Source: Candidatus Delongbacteria bacterium (GTDB taxonomy: Bacteria > UBA4055). Taken from it: a stretch of DNA of 14,653 bases. The DNA lies in assembly GCA_028702975.1 (NCBI GenBank), contig JAQVNT010000014.1, positions 1 through 14,653 on the forward strand. Reading direction: 5' to 3'. Positions 8,270 through 14,617 of this stretch are shown here, one piece after another (within the stretch, counting starts at the first letter, position 1; the number at the start of each line of letters is the position of its first letter). Made by a program: the position numbers and the translations under genes. The notes beneath the pieces were generated by a model. That model saw only the letters and a list, made by a program, of their open reading frames with translations. It was not told where the DNA came from and ran no database searches.

Positions 8270-10636
8270 ATGAAAGATATTATAAAAGAATTGACCGCAG
8301 GGATAAAACTGAATACGGACTATATCAGCAGGATCAAGAAAGATAAGGAAACCGTAGATTATATGAATTCACTTGATTTTGACAGTATGCCCCAAGAAAT
8401 TAAAGAAATGAATATTTCCATCCTGAACAGAGCTAAAAAAAGCATTGAAGAGAACATAGAGGATTTTGTTTTATTTGAAGAAGGAGCCGAATGCGGGGAT
8501 TGTTTTAAATATGCTGATTCATATAAAGATTTCGGTAAGATAAAAGAAATTTACGGCGATATTGACAGCATAGATTCGATATTGGCATCAGAAAGCTTAA
8601 CTGTTACCGGTAACATAAGGAAACTTCTGGAAGCGCAAAAAGAAGGGCTTTTAAGTGAAACTGAAAAACACAGAAATGATCTGATCGAACATATTGAGAA
8701 GAATATCAAAAGCAGCCTCTTCGGTAAAGAAGAAAAGGCGGATGAACCTGCTCCGGAGGTCGCTGTTGTAAAAAAGGCGCCTGAAAGAAGCTTTATCGTT
8801 AAAAAAACAAACAAAAGTTTTCAGGAAATAAAAGATATCATACAGGAATATATCCGCATAAATGAGCAGATATTCAATAAGATCATATTTGAAAGTAAAC
8901 CTGCCACGCTTTCAATATCGGACAGGATCCTGGATATATATTTCAAACCCGGTTCAGGTTATGTCGTCAATTTTATATCTGAACCGGATACGAATTACGG
9001 GAAATTCTACAGGAACCTTCTAAAAGTTTTCAGCGAGATCAGAGATCATGTTTATGACAATTACGATATCGTTATAAGCCCCGAAGACGGCAAATCGATC
9101 AGTTATTTAAACAGTTTTTATCAGAACTATATTTTTGTCAGAGAGAAAATAGATACCGCCCTGACTCAGTTCAAGCTTCAGAACTCCCTGCTGAATGAGA
9201 ATTTTTCCGTTAAGTACATGATCTTCGAAAAGATCTCGGCAAGATATCTTATATTTTACACAGGCAACAAAGATCTGTCGAAAGCCGTCGAGCAGTATTT
9301 TGTAAATCAGGCTAAGCTAGGAACTATGCAGTTCGAGATCGAGTTCGTTGAATATGACGGCGACATCAAAGATATTGTGATGGGAAGGCTGAACGGCATA
9401 AGAAACAGGATAGATCTGAACAGTGCCGACAATTATATGAGGGCAACATCCATTTCGAACGAAAGGAATGAAAAAACCCTTCTTTTCAATGTTACGGGTG
9501 TGAAGATACTGGTAGATCCTGAGACAGATTATCCCGGAAATGACATTGATATCGTTGTTATGACCAATGCAAGGGATTCCCATACCGATCAGATACCTAA
9601 AATTATGAGCCGTAATCCTTCGGCAAAGCTTTTTACTTCGGATATATCTTTTAAGATCGCCAGGATCAAGTGGATGAAAGAGCTTAACAATCCCAATCTT
9701 ATACCGGGAAGCAGCGCGGGGGCGGATTATACAAGAAAAGATATTGAGGGTATTAATGAAAGGGTCATAAGGATCACTCCGATGGGTAAAGGCTACAATT
9801 ATAAGAACCTTGTGAACATTAAATTCTTTTCTTCAGGGTCTATACCCGGCGCTTCAATTGTCGAAATAAGAGACGCAGGCCATAAAACGATCTACACAGG
9901 AGTATACACCAGAGAGGACACATCGCTTCTCAGAGGTTCTGATACTGATTTCTCAGAATACAATTACATCTATTATCCTTCAGGAAATGTTCATCCTTAC
10001 CTGCCGCTTCCTCTCGACATGATAATCGAAAAGCTCGATGCCGATAAGCAGGTGTTCGTTTTCACGGACTCTCTGGGTAATCTTCAGCACGCCGTAACAG
10101 AGCTATACTCAGCCGGGATCAAAAAGCCGATAGTCTCGGGAGATGCTTCTTTCGATATCATAAATAAAGAGCTGTCGAAAATAATCAATTTCGGATCAAG
10201 CTGGGGGGATAATTTTACTGACAGGGATCTTTATTCGAAAAGTATCGCAAGGGTTGAGCCTTTCACGGATGAATATGAGTTCTATAAGAAGTTCTCTTTG
10301 AACGAATCTCTCGTTTTCATCCTTCCCTTCGATAAAATGGAGCTTGAAATGGTTTTAAAGAACAAACTATATTCTGACAACCTCATATTCATCCCCGCGG
10401 ATTATGAGAAAGAATTTAACGAAATAGTTGAGAACGACCCCGTTATCCCCGACGAGTATAAAACGGGAAAGCACATAATTTACAATTATATCAGAAATAC
10501 GGATGTTCAGGAAATGTTTTCTCAGTGCAAAGGATACAGCCAGTTCAAGAAAATAATTACAGACTCAGAAATCGGAGATATACCGGACAATAAAAAGATC
10601 CTGATAAACGAAAATGTTGAAAAACAGATATACTGA
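8270..10636 (+). CDS. Unrecognised 788-residue protein with a degenerate metallo-beta-lactamase/beta-CASP fold and a 400-residue N-terminal extension
   Basis: I do not recognise a named family. From about residue 400 to the end the layout follows RNase J/CPSF73-type nucleases. ILVDPETD (413-420) matches the first strand. IVVMTNARDSHTDQIP (428-443) stands where LTHAHLDHIGxLP belongs, so the HxHxDH ligands read NxRxSH. FSSGSIPGASIVEI (520-533) matches AGHIPGSA with H replaced by S524. IYTGVYTRED (541-550) matches YTGDFxRED with D replaced by V545. FTDSLGNLQH (598-607) matches the beta-CASP FSLGRAQE motif. IRNTDVQEMF (741-750) sits at the SxHAD position with only D745 kept. Catalysis by the usual two-zinc mechanism therefore looks lost. 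The N-terminus (1-155) is charged and helical with one C75xxC78, and a linker rich in A, P, E and K (about 154-173) joins it to an alpha/beta region (about 183-375). AAGGAG precedes the ATG. The stop is 2 bases from queE. The fold call is by eye. Confidence 0.6.
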   Translation: MKDIIKELTAGIKLNTDYISRIKKDKETVDYMNSLDFDSMPQEIKEMNISILNRAKKSIEENIEDFVLFEEGAECGDCFKYADSYKDFGKIKEIYGDIDSIDSILASESLTVTGNIRKLLEAQKEGLLSETEKHRNDLIEHIEKNIKSSLFGKEEKADEPAPEVAVVKKAPERSFIVKKTNKSFQEIKDIIQEYIRINEQIFNKIIFESKPATLSISDRILDIYFKPGSGYVVNFISEPDTNYGKFYRNLLKVFSEIRDHVYDNYDIVISPEDGKSISYLNSFYQNYIFVREKIDTALTQFKLQNSLLNENFSVKYMIFEKISARYLIFYTGNKDLSKAVEQYFVNQAKLGTMQFEIEFVEYDGDIKDIVMGRLNGIRNRIDLNSADNYMRATSISNERNEKTLLFNVTGVKILVDPETDYPGNDIDIVVMTNARDSHTDQIPKIMSRNPSAKLFTSDISFKIARIKWMKELNNPNLIPGSSAGADYTRKDIEGINERVIRITPMGKGYNYKNLVNIKFFSSGSIPGASIVEIRDAGHKTIYTGVYTREDTSLLRGSDTDFSEYNYIYYPSGNVHPYLPLPLDMIIEKLDADKQVFVFTDSLGNLQHAVTELYSAGIKKPIVSGDASFDIINKELSKIINFGSSWGDNFTDRDLYSKSIARVEPFTDEYEFYKKFSLNESLVFILPFDKMELEMVLKNKLYSDNLIFIPADYEKEFNEIVENDPVIPDEYKTGKHIIYNYIRNTDVQEMFSQCKGYSQFKKIITDSEIGDIPDNKKILINENVEKQIY

Positions 10637-10638
10637 TC

Positions 10639-11280
10639 ATGGTTTTAAAAGTAAATGAAATATTCACTTCGCTTCAGGGAGAGTCTTCTTTCGCCGGGCT
10701 TCCATGTCTGTTCATCAGGCTGACAGGTTGCAATTTGAGATGCGGCTGGTGCGATACAAAGTATGCCTACGATGAAGGCAGGGACTACTCAGGCATGGAG
10801 TTAGTCGGGCTGATAAACGATTCAAATATAAAGTTAGTTGAATTCACAGGCGGTGAACCGCTTCTGCAGAAAGAAGAACTGATAAGAATTATCGGCGATG
10901 TAGATCAAGAAAAAACTATACTGATCGAAACGAACGGAAGTATTTCTCTTGAAGGGTTGCCGGAAAGAGTTCTAACGATAGCGGATTATAAACTCAAAGG
11001 CTCGGGCGAAGGCGGCAGTTTCTTAGAAAAAAACATGGGATTTTTAAGAAAAAAAGATGAAATAAAATTTGTTTTGAAGGACTTTTCTGATTATAATGAG
11101 ATGAGAGAGTGTTACATGAAGTACGATCTGGGCAGCAAATGCGGCGTGCTGGTCTCAAAGATCTGGAATGCAGAGCTGAGCGATGGGGAGATCGCTGAGG
11201 CAATATTAAAGGACAGATTAAATGTGAGGTATCAGATACAGCTTCACAAATATATCTGGAAGGATGAGAAGGGGAGATAA
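10639..11280 (+). CDS. queE: 7-carboxy-7-deazaguanine synthase QueE (radical SAM)
   Basis: Protein of 213 residues, the normal QueE length. It converts 6-carboxytetrahydropterin to 7-carboxy-7-deazaguanine on the way to queuosine in tRNA. The radical-SAM cluster is C31-x3-C35-x2-C38 (CNLRCGWCDT). The N-terminal NEIFTSLQGESSFAGLPCLFIR is diagnostic, with FTGGEPLLQ (about 69-77) and IETNGS as the SAM-binding signatures. The C-terminus QIQLHKYIW is also typical. No other queuosine gene lies in the window. The ATG is 2 bases after the stop of the pseudo-nuclease gene and has no clear ribosome site of its own, so translational coupling is likely. Confidence 0.93.
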   Translation: MVLKVNEIFTSLQGESSFAGLPCLFIRLTGCNLRCGWCDTKYAYDEGRDYSGMELVGLINDSNIKLVEFTGGEPLLQKEELIRIIGDVDQEKTILIETNGSISLEGLPERVLTIADYKLKGSGEGGSFLEKNMGFLRKKDEIKFVLKDFSDYNEMRECYMKYDLGSKCGVLVSKIWNAELSDGEIAEAILKDRLNVRYQIQLHKYIWKDEKGR

Positions 11281-11294
11281 ACGGGAGGCTTAAA

Positions 11295-11597
11295 ATGGTA
11301 AAGCATATTGTTATGTGGAAACTCAAGAAACATTCCGACCTCACTCATAAGATCGCGGCGGCAATGGAAATAAAGAAAAGCCTCGAAAGGCTTACTTCAC
11401 TGATCATACAGATACGAAAGCTGGAAGTGGGCATGAATTTCTCAACATCTGACAGAGCTTACGACATTGTTCTATACACAGAATTCGATTCAAAAAAAGA
11501 CCTTGAGTATTATTCCGTTCATCCCGAACATGTGAAGATAAAAGCTTTCATAGACAGTATCGTCGAGGACAGAGTTATCGTTGATTACGAAGCGTAA
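11295..11597 (+). CDS. Dabb (stress-responsive alpha/beta-barrel) domain protein
   Basis: A single-domain protein of 100 residues matching the Dabb dimeric ferredoxin-like barrel from end to end. It opens MVKHIVMWKLK, has a middle LEVGMNF, then YDIVLYTEFDSKKDLEYYSVHPEH, and ends IVEDRVIVDY. Members are small cytoplasmic homodimers of mostly unknown role; some are stress-induced. GGGAGG precedes the ATG and the gene follows queE by 14 bases, so it closes this operon. Its stop lies 2 bases from the stop of the convergent hemW. I cannot assign a substrate. Confidence 0.85.
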   Translation: MVKHIVMWKLKKHSDLTHKIAAAMEIKKSLERLTSLIIQIRKLEVGMNFSTSDRAYDIVLYTEFDSKKDLEYYSVHPEHVKIKAFIDSIVEDRVIVDYEA

Positions 11598-11599
11598 TC

Positions 11600-12721
11600 C
11601 TAAATTATTATATCTGAAACTACTGAATTAAATACATCGAGCATATTCTGCGGAAGTCTGATCGTGTCGTTACCGCATAAAAGTACACCCTTATTTATGT
11701 AATAATCGAGCTTTTCGAAATCTGATCCGACAGGAGTGCCGAATATTTTTGCATAATCATTAACATTAAGACCGGATATTTTTCTCAGACCGAGCATCAG
11801 AAATTCGTTCTTCAGGTCCTTTTCTTGAACTTCATTCCCGGTTATGATCCCTGAGGAACGGGTCTCGACTTTCTTGTAATAAGACGCCAGATCTTGAGGG
11901 TTTTCCCACCGGAATTTTTCGAGGAAAGAATGAGCCGAAGCGCCGAGTCCGATGTAGTTGCCGAAGTCCCATGTGTTCATATTATGCGCGGACCGTCTGC
12001 CGGGCTTTGAGAAATTCGAGATCTCGTATCTCTCAAAGCCGTGACGCGCCAGAACGCCGGCGGAGAGGCTGAAAAGCTCGATTTCGACATCGTCTTCCAG
12101 TTTTTTCAGCCTCCCGGAACTGAGCAGGCTTGTGAAGGGCGTACCTTCATAATAAGTCAGAATATAGACCGAAACATGTTCGGGTTCCAGCCTGCACAGT
12201 TCCGACGCGCTGTACAGCGCGCCCGCCGGTGTAGAACCGGGGATGCCGGTGATGAGGTCAAGATTCATATTACCGCATCCGGCTTTACGGGCGGCTTCAT
12301 ACACCTCGTAAATGTCATTTACTCCGTGTATCCTTCCCAGAGTTCTGAGTTCAGCATCAATGAATGACTGGGAGCCGACCGAAAGCCGCGTGACGCCCGC
12401 TTCCATAAAAGCCTTCAGCTTTCCATAGTCCGCTGTCGCGGGATTCACTTCGAGCGTCACCTCGGCATCCCCGCCGGTTTTGAACCTGAGAAGGATCTCT
12501 CTCAGGTCATCCGGATCCATAAGAGACGGTGTCCCGCCTCCAAAATAAACAGTCCTGATGTTGTCCGAAAAATACCCCTGATAAAGATCGGCCTCTTTGT
12601 GCAGATGATCAATATATTCCCTGTATTCTTTCATGTTGCCCGATACCAGAGAGAAGAAATCGCAGTAGGGGCATTTTTTCTTGCAGAACGGAAAATGTAT
12701 GTAAATGTGGTCTGTTCTCAT
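11600..12721 (-). CDS. hemW: Radical SAM heme chaperone HemW (HemN-like)
   Basis: Protein of 373 residues. The cluster motif C13-x3-C17-x2-C20-D-F follows YIHFPF as in HemW. Next come VYFGGGTPSL, VTLEVNPAT, TRLSVGSQSF, LDLITGIPG and VYILTYYEGTPF, and a C-terminal HemW domain. The shorter length and absence of the N-terminal trip-wire residues separate it from true coproporphyrinogen oxidase HemN. HemW binds heme and passes it to respiratory enzymes. I start it at the ATG at 12721 (MRTDHIYIHFPFC), which fits the family. A GTG at 12760 would add 13 residues of AT-rich, non-conserved sequence. No ribosome site precedes either start. The centre of the gene (12000-12480) is far richer in GC than its neighbours. 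Confidence 0.87.
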   Translation of the reverse strand: MRTDHIYIHFPFCKKKCPYCDFFSLVSGNMKEYREYIDHLHKEADLYQGYFSDNIRTVYFGGGTPSLMDPDDLREILLRFKTGGDAEVTLEVNPATADYGKLKAFMEAGVTRLSVGSQSFIDAELRTLGRIHGVNDIYEVYEAARKAGCGNMNLDLITGIPGSTPAGALYSASELCRLEPEHVSVYILTYYEGTPFTSLLSSGRLKKLEDDVEIELFSLSAGVLARHGFERYEISNFSKPGRRSAHNMNTWDFGNYIGLGASAHSFLEKFRWENPQDLASYYKKVETRSSGIITGNEVQEKDLKNEFLMLGLRKISGLNVNDYAKIFGTPVGSDFEKLDYYINKGVLLCGNDTIRLPQNMLDVFNSVVSDIII

Positions 12722-12775
12722 CGTGTGAAATATAAATAAATAATAATTGAATGAATACACAAAATCAGATTTTTA

Positions 12776-12804
12776 TTGATTAAGGCGATAAAAAACTTTA
12801 CATT
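12776..12804 (+). promoter_or_regulatory. Predicted sigma70-type promoter of the conserved hypothetical gene
   Basis: TTGATT (12776-12781), a 17-base spacer and TACATT (12799-12804), with transcription expected near 12811. The TTG that could be taken as an upstream start codon is the -35 box itself, which supports the downstream ATG. Confidence 0.6.
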
Positions 12805-12829
12805 TAAGCCTGAATTTTTGAAGGCAGGT

Positions 12830-13360
12830 ATGAACGAATTCAAAGAAATACTCAAGCATCATTTTGAACTTTATCCGCTCATGACAGCGAGAGATATCTA
12901 TAAGTTGATATTTACTTCCGCAATGGGTCCCGGCCACGCCGTAGCTGACCCTGAGATGGTTGCCAAATGGATGAACTTCGAGGTCAATAATCTTGAAAAT
13001 TACGATGATAAGAACCTGACGGACGGTATTTGTCCCGAATCAGGCCTCGTAAGAGTCAATATCCGTCCCTTCCTTAAGGCGGGGGGAGAAGCAGACGATC
13101 TTTGCAGGATATTCATTCGGACAGCAAACGATTTTGGTCAGAATGTTTCAAAAATAAGAAAACTCTGGAAGGCCGCTGAGGAGATGAGCAGGGACGGACA
13201 GATACCGGTCAAGATATCGGAAATGGATGAATTCTTTATGGAAATGGAATCAAAATCCTTTCCCGCCGCGCATCATTCGACTATTTACAGGAATAATTAC
13301 AAACCGGCGTACAGGGTCGTTCTAAAAGAATATTTTGATGAAATACTGCCGAAAAAATAA
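12830..13360 (+). CDS. Conserved hypothetical protein, function unknown
   Basis: Soluble protein of 176 residues with no signal peptide or TM helix. The sequence looks like a conserved family whose name I do not know. Likely conserved blocks are YPLMTARDIYKLIF (15-28), MGPGHAVADPE (32-42), LVRVNIRPFLKAGG (73-86) and HHSTIYRNNYKPAYRV (148-163). The fixed histidines (H35, H148, H149) could be ligands, but that is speculation. I start it at the ATG at 12830, with GAAGG at 12820-12824. The frame extends to a TTG at 12776, but that codon lies in the promoter and has no ribosome site. It is divergent from hemW and its stop directly abuts the tRNA promoter. Confidence 0.7.
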   Translation: MNEFKEILKHHFELYPLMTARDIYKLIFTSAMGPGHAVADPEMVAKWMNFEVNNLENYDDKNLTDGICPESGLVRVNIRPFLKAGGEADDLCRIFIRTANDFGQNVSKIRKLWKAAEEMSRDGQIPVKISEMDEFFMEMESKSFPAAHHSTIYRNNYKPAYRVVLKEYFDEILPKK

Positions 13361-13389
13361 TTGACATAGATAATAAAAGATATTATATT
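13361..13389 (+). promoter_or_regulatory. Near-consensus promoter of the tRNA-Ser pair
   Basis: TTGACA (13361-13366), a 17-base spacer and TATATT (13384-13389). The -35 box is a perfect consensus and starts on the base after the preceding stop codon. Transcription would begin near 13396 and produce a leader of about 25 bases before the first tRNA. It is the strongest promoter in the window, as expected for stable RNA. Confidence 0.85.
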
Positions 13390-13403
13390 TGGTGTCCTGA
13401 AAA

Positions 13404-13417
13404 GCGGAGAGATCCGC
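13404..13417 (+). other. Small hairpin with GNRA tetraloop in the tRNA leader
   Basis: GCGGA, GAGA, TCCGC: a perfect 5-bp stem closed by a GAGA tetraloop (GNRA class), ending 4 bases before the first tRNA nucleotide. It may guide 5' processing of the transcript or simply be a stable leader structure. Confidence 0.45.
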
Positions 13418-13421
13418 GATC

Positions 13422-13505
13422 GGAGGATTAGTCCTAACTGGCAAGGCAGCGGTCTTGAAAACCGCCGTGGGCGACCACATGGGGGTTCGAGTCCCTCATC
13501 CTCCG
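13422..13505 (+). tRNA. tRNA-Ser (anticodon UGA)
   Basis: The acceptor GGAGGAT pairs with ATCCTCC, and the discriminator is G. The anticodon stem GCGGT/ACCGC encloses the loop CTTGAAA, giving anticodon TGA. A class II variable arm (GTGG, GCGA, CCAC) and a T arm GGGGG-TTCGAGT-CCCTC follow. The length is 84 bases without CCA, which is not encoded (CAA follows the discriminator). It would read UCN codons, mainly UCA. Confidence 0.93.
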
Positions 13506-13514
13506 CAAAGGCCA

Positions 13515-13605
13515 GGGGAATTGGCTGAGTGGCTTAAAGCAGCGGTTTGCTAAACCGTCGTACGGTAATACTGTACCGCAGGTTCGAATCCTGTGTTCCC
13601 CGCCA
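13515..13605 (+). tRNA. tRNA-Ser (anticodon GCU)
   Basis: The acceptor GGGGAAT pairs with GTTCCCC, and discriminator G is followed by an encoded CCA. The anticodon stem GCGGT/ACCGT encloses the loop TTGCTAA, giving anticodon GCT. The long variable arm is CGGTA-ATAC-TGTACCG-like and the T arm is GCAGG-TTCGAAT-CCTGT. The length is 91 bases with CCA. It reads AGC and AGU. It begins 9 bases after the first tRNA, so both come from one transcript. Confidence 0.94.
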
Positions 13606-13610
13606 AAAGA

Positions 13611-13639
13611 AAGGCAGTCTCAACATGACTGCCTTTTTT
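13611..13639 (+). terminator. Rho-independent terminator of the tRNA operon
   Basis: A stem of AAGGCAGTC (13611-13619) against GACTGCCTT (13627-13635) closes a 7-base loop and runs into TTTTTT (13634-13639). It starts 5 bases after the CCA of tRNA-Ser(GCU). Confidence 0.92.
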
Positions 13640-13666
13640 CTTTATCAAAAAAATCATTTTTTATTC

Positions 13667-13696
13667 TTGTGAAATATCATTTAGGATGCTTATCTT
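13667..13696 (+). promoter_or_regulatory. Possible promoter of xerC
   Basis: TTGTGA (13667-13672) lies 17 bases from TTATCT, or 18 bases from TATCTT (13691-13696). Transcription would begin near 13702, just before GGAGG at 13709-13713. The -10 match is weak, but the strong terminator upstream means that xerC needs a promoter in this interval. Confidence 0.4.
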
Positions 13697-13717
13697 TCAG
13701 GGGTAACCGGAGGCCTG

Positions 13718-14617
13718 ATGAGAGAGCTGATAGAAAAATTTCTCGATCATTTATTGAGAGAAAAGAATTATTCAAAGAATACTGTTATATCGTACAGAAA
13801 TGACCTTACGAGCCTGTGTTCGTATCTGGAAAGCAGCATGAAAGATGATTTTTCGATAAAAGATGTAACAAGGAACGAGATCAGACCGTACCTGCGAGAT
13901 CTTCTGATGAAGAAGTTGTCAAAGAAAACTTACAACCGGAGAGTGGCAGCAATAAAGAGCTTCTTCAAATTCCTTTTCGTGAACGGTGAAGTGGAGAAAG
14001 ATGTCGGTTCTGCCGTAAGTTCCGTCAGGATGGAGACGAGGCTGCCCGAGTTCGTGGGAAAAGAACAGATGAAGAACATAATGGATCATTTTACTGAAGA
14101 GGATTTCATTACTTCAAGAGAGAGCCTGATATTCGAGTTCTTCTACGGCACAGGAATAAGGCTGTCCGAGCTCTATGACATGAAGCTTAAAGACATAAAT
14201 TCTTCAAGGGATGTATTTTCGGTGATAGGCAAAGGCTCAAAAGAGAGGATTCTTCCTTTGTCTGAACATATAAAAAGAAAGTATGAGATATACTGTAAAG
14301 AAAGGGAGAAAGTCCTTTCCGAAGCCGGCTTGACGAGCGAATTTCTTTTCATAGGCAATAAGGGAACTCATCTTTCAAAGCGACAGATACAGAGGATAGT
14401 GGAGGTTAAACTTAAGGCCCTAGCGACCGTTCATAAGACCTCGCCTCACATACTCAGGCACACTTTCGCGACCCACATGCTCGATATGGGAGCTGATATT
14501 ATGTCTGTCAAGGAGCTTCTTGGCCATGAAAGCATTTCGACAACTAAGATATATACCCATGTCTCTCTAGAGAGGCTCAATAAGATATATAAAAAAGCTC
14601 ATCCCAAGGGGGATTAA
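13718..14617 (+). CDS. xerC: Site-specific tyrosine recombinase, XerC type
   Basis: Protein of 299 residues with the N-terminal DNA-binding domain (about 1-100) and the catalytic domain (about 108-299). The catalytic set is complete: R148 (GTGIRLSE), K172 (GKGSKER), H244 and R247 (SPHILRHTF), H270 (LGHESISTT) and Y279 (IYTHVS). The SPHILRHTFATHML form is typical of XerC, so it is the probable partner of the XerD-type protein at 2143-3051. It would act in the cytoplasm on dif during chromosome segregation. GGAGG lies 4 bases before the ATG. The terminator at 13611-13639 cuts it off from the tRNA operon. Its stop overlaps the next start as TAATG. A XerD-like or single-Xer role cannot be excluded. 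Confidence 0.85.
   Translation: MRELIEKFLDHLLREKNYSKNTVISYRNDLTSLCSYLESSMKDDFSIKDVTRNEIRPYLRDLLMKKLSKKTYNRRVAAIKSFFKFLFVNGEVEKDVGSAVSSVRMETRLPEFVGKEQMKNIMDHFTEEDFITSRESLIFEFFYGTGIRLSELYDMKLKDINSSRDVFSVIGKGSKERILPLSEHIKRKYEIYCKEREKVLSEAGLTSEFLFIGNKGTHLSKRQIQRIVEVKLKALATVHKTSPHILRHTFATHMLDMGADIMSVKELLGHESISTTKIYTHVSLERLNKIYKKAHPKGD

Noticed and set aside
12041..12367. Open frame of 108 codons on the plus strand inside hemW
   Set aside because: It lies antisense to a well-conserved HemW region, has no family resemblance, and is explained by the locally high GC content, which removes stops.
11600..12721. Coproporphyrinogen III dehydrogenase HemN
   Set aside because: The protein is 373 residues, short for HemN, and has the HemW-type CxxxCxxCDF opening without the HemN N-terminal arm.
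12722..12760. GTG at 12760 as start of hemW
   Set aside because: It would add 13 residues with no family counterpart. The HemW family begins a few residues before YIHxPFC, as the ATG at 12721 gives.
12776..12829. TTG at 12776 as start of the conserved hypothetical gene
   Set aside because: The TTG forms the -35 box of a good promoter and has no ribosome site. The ATG at 12830 has GAAGG in front.
13422..14617. Genomic-island integrase next to tRNA genes
   Set aside because: The recombinase has XerC length and motifs and is followed by a coupled normal gene. I see no repeat of a tRNA 3' end and no phage or island genes.
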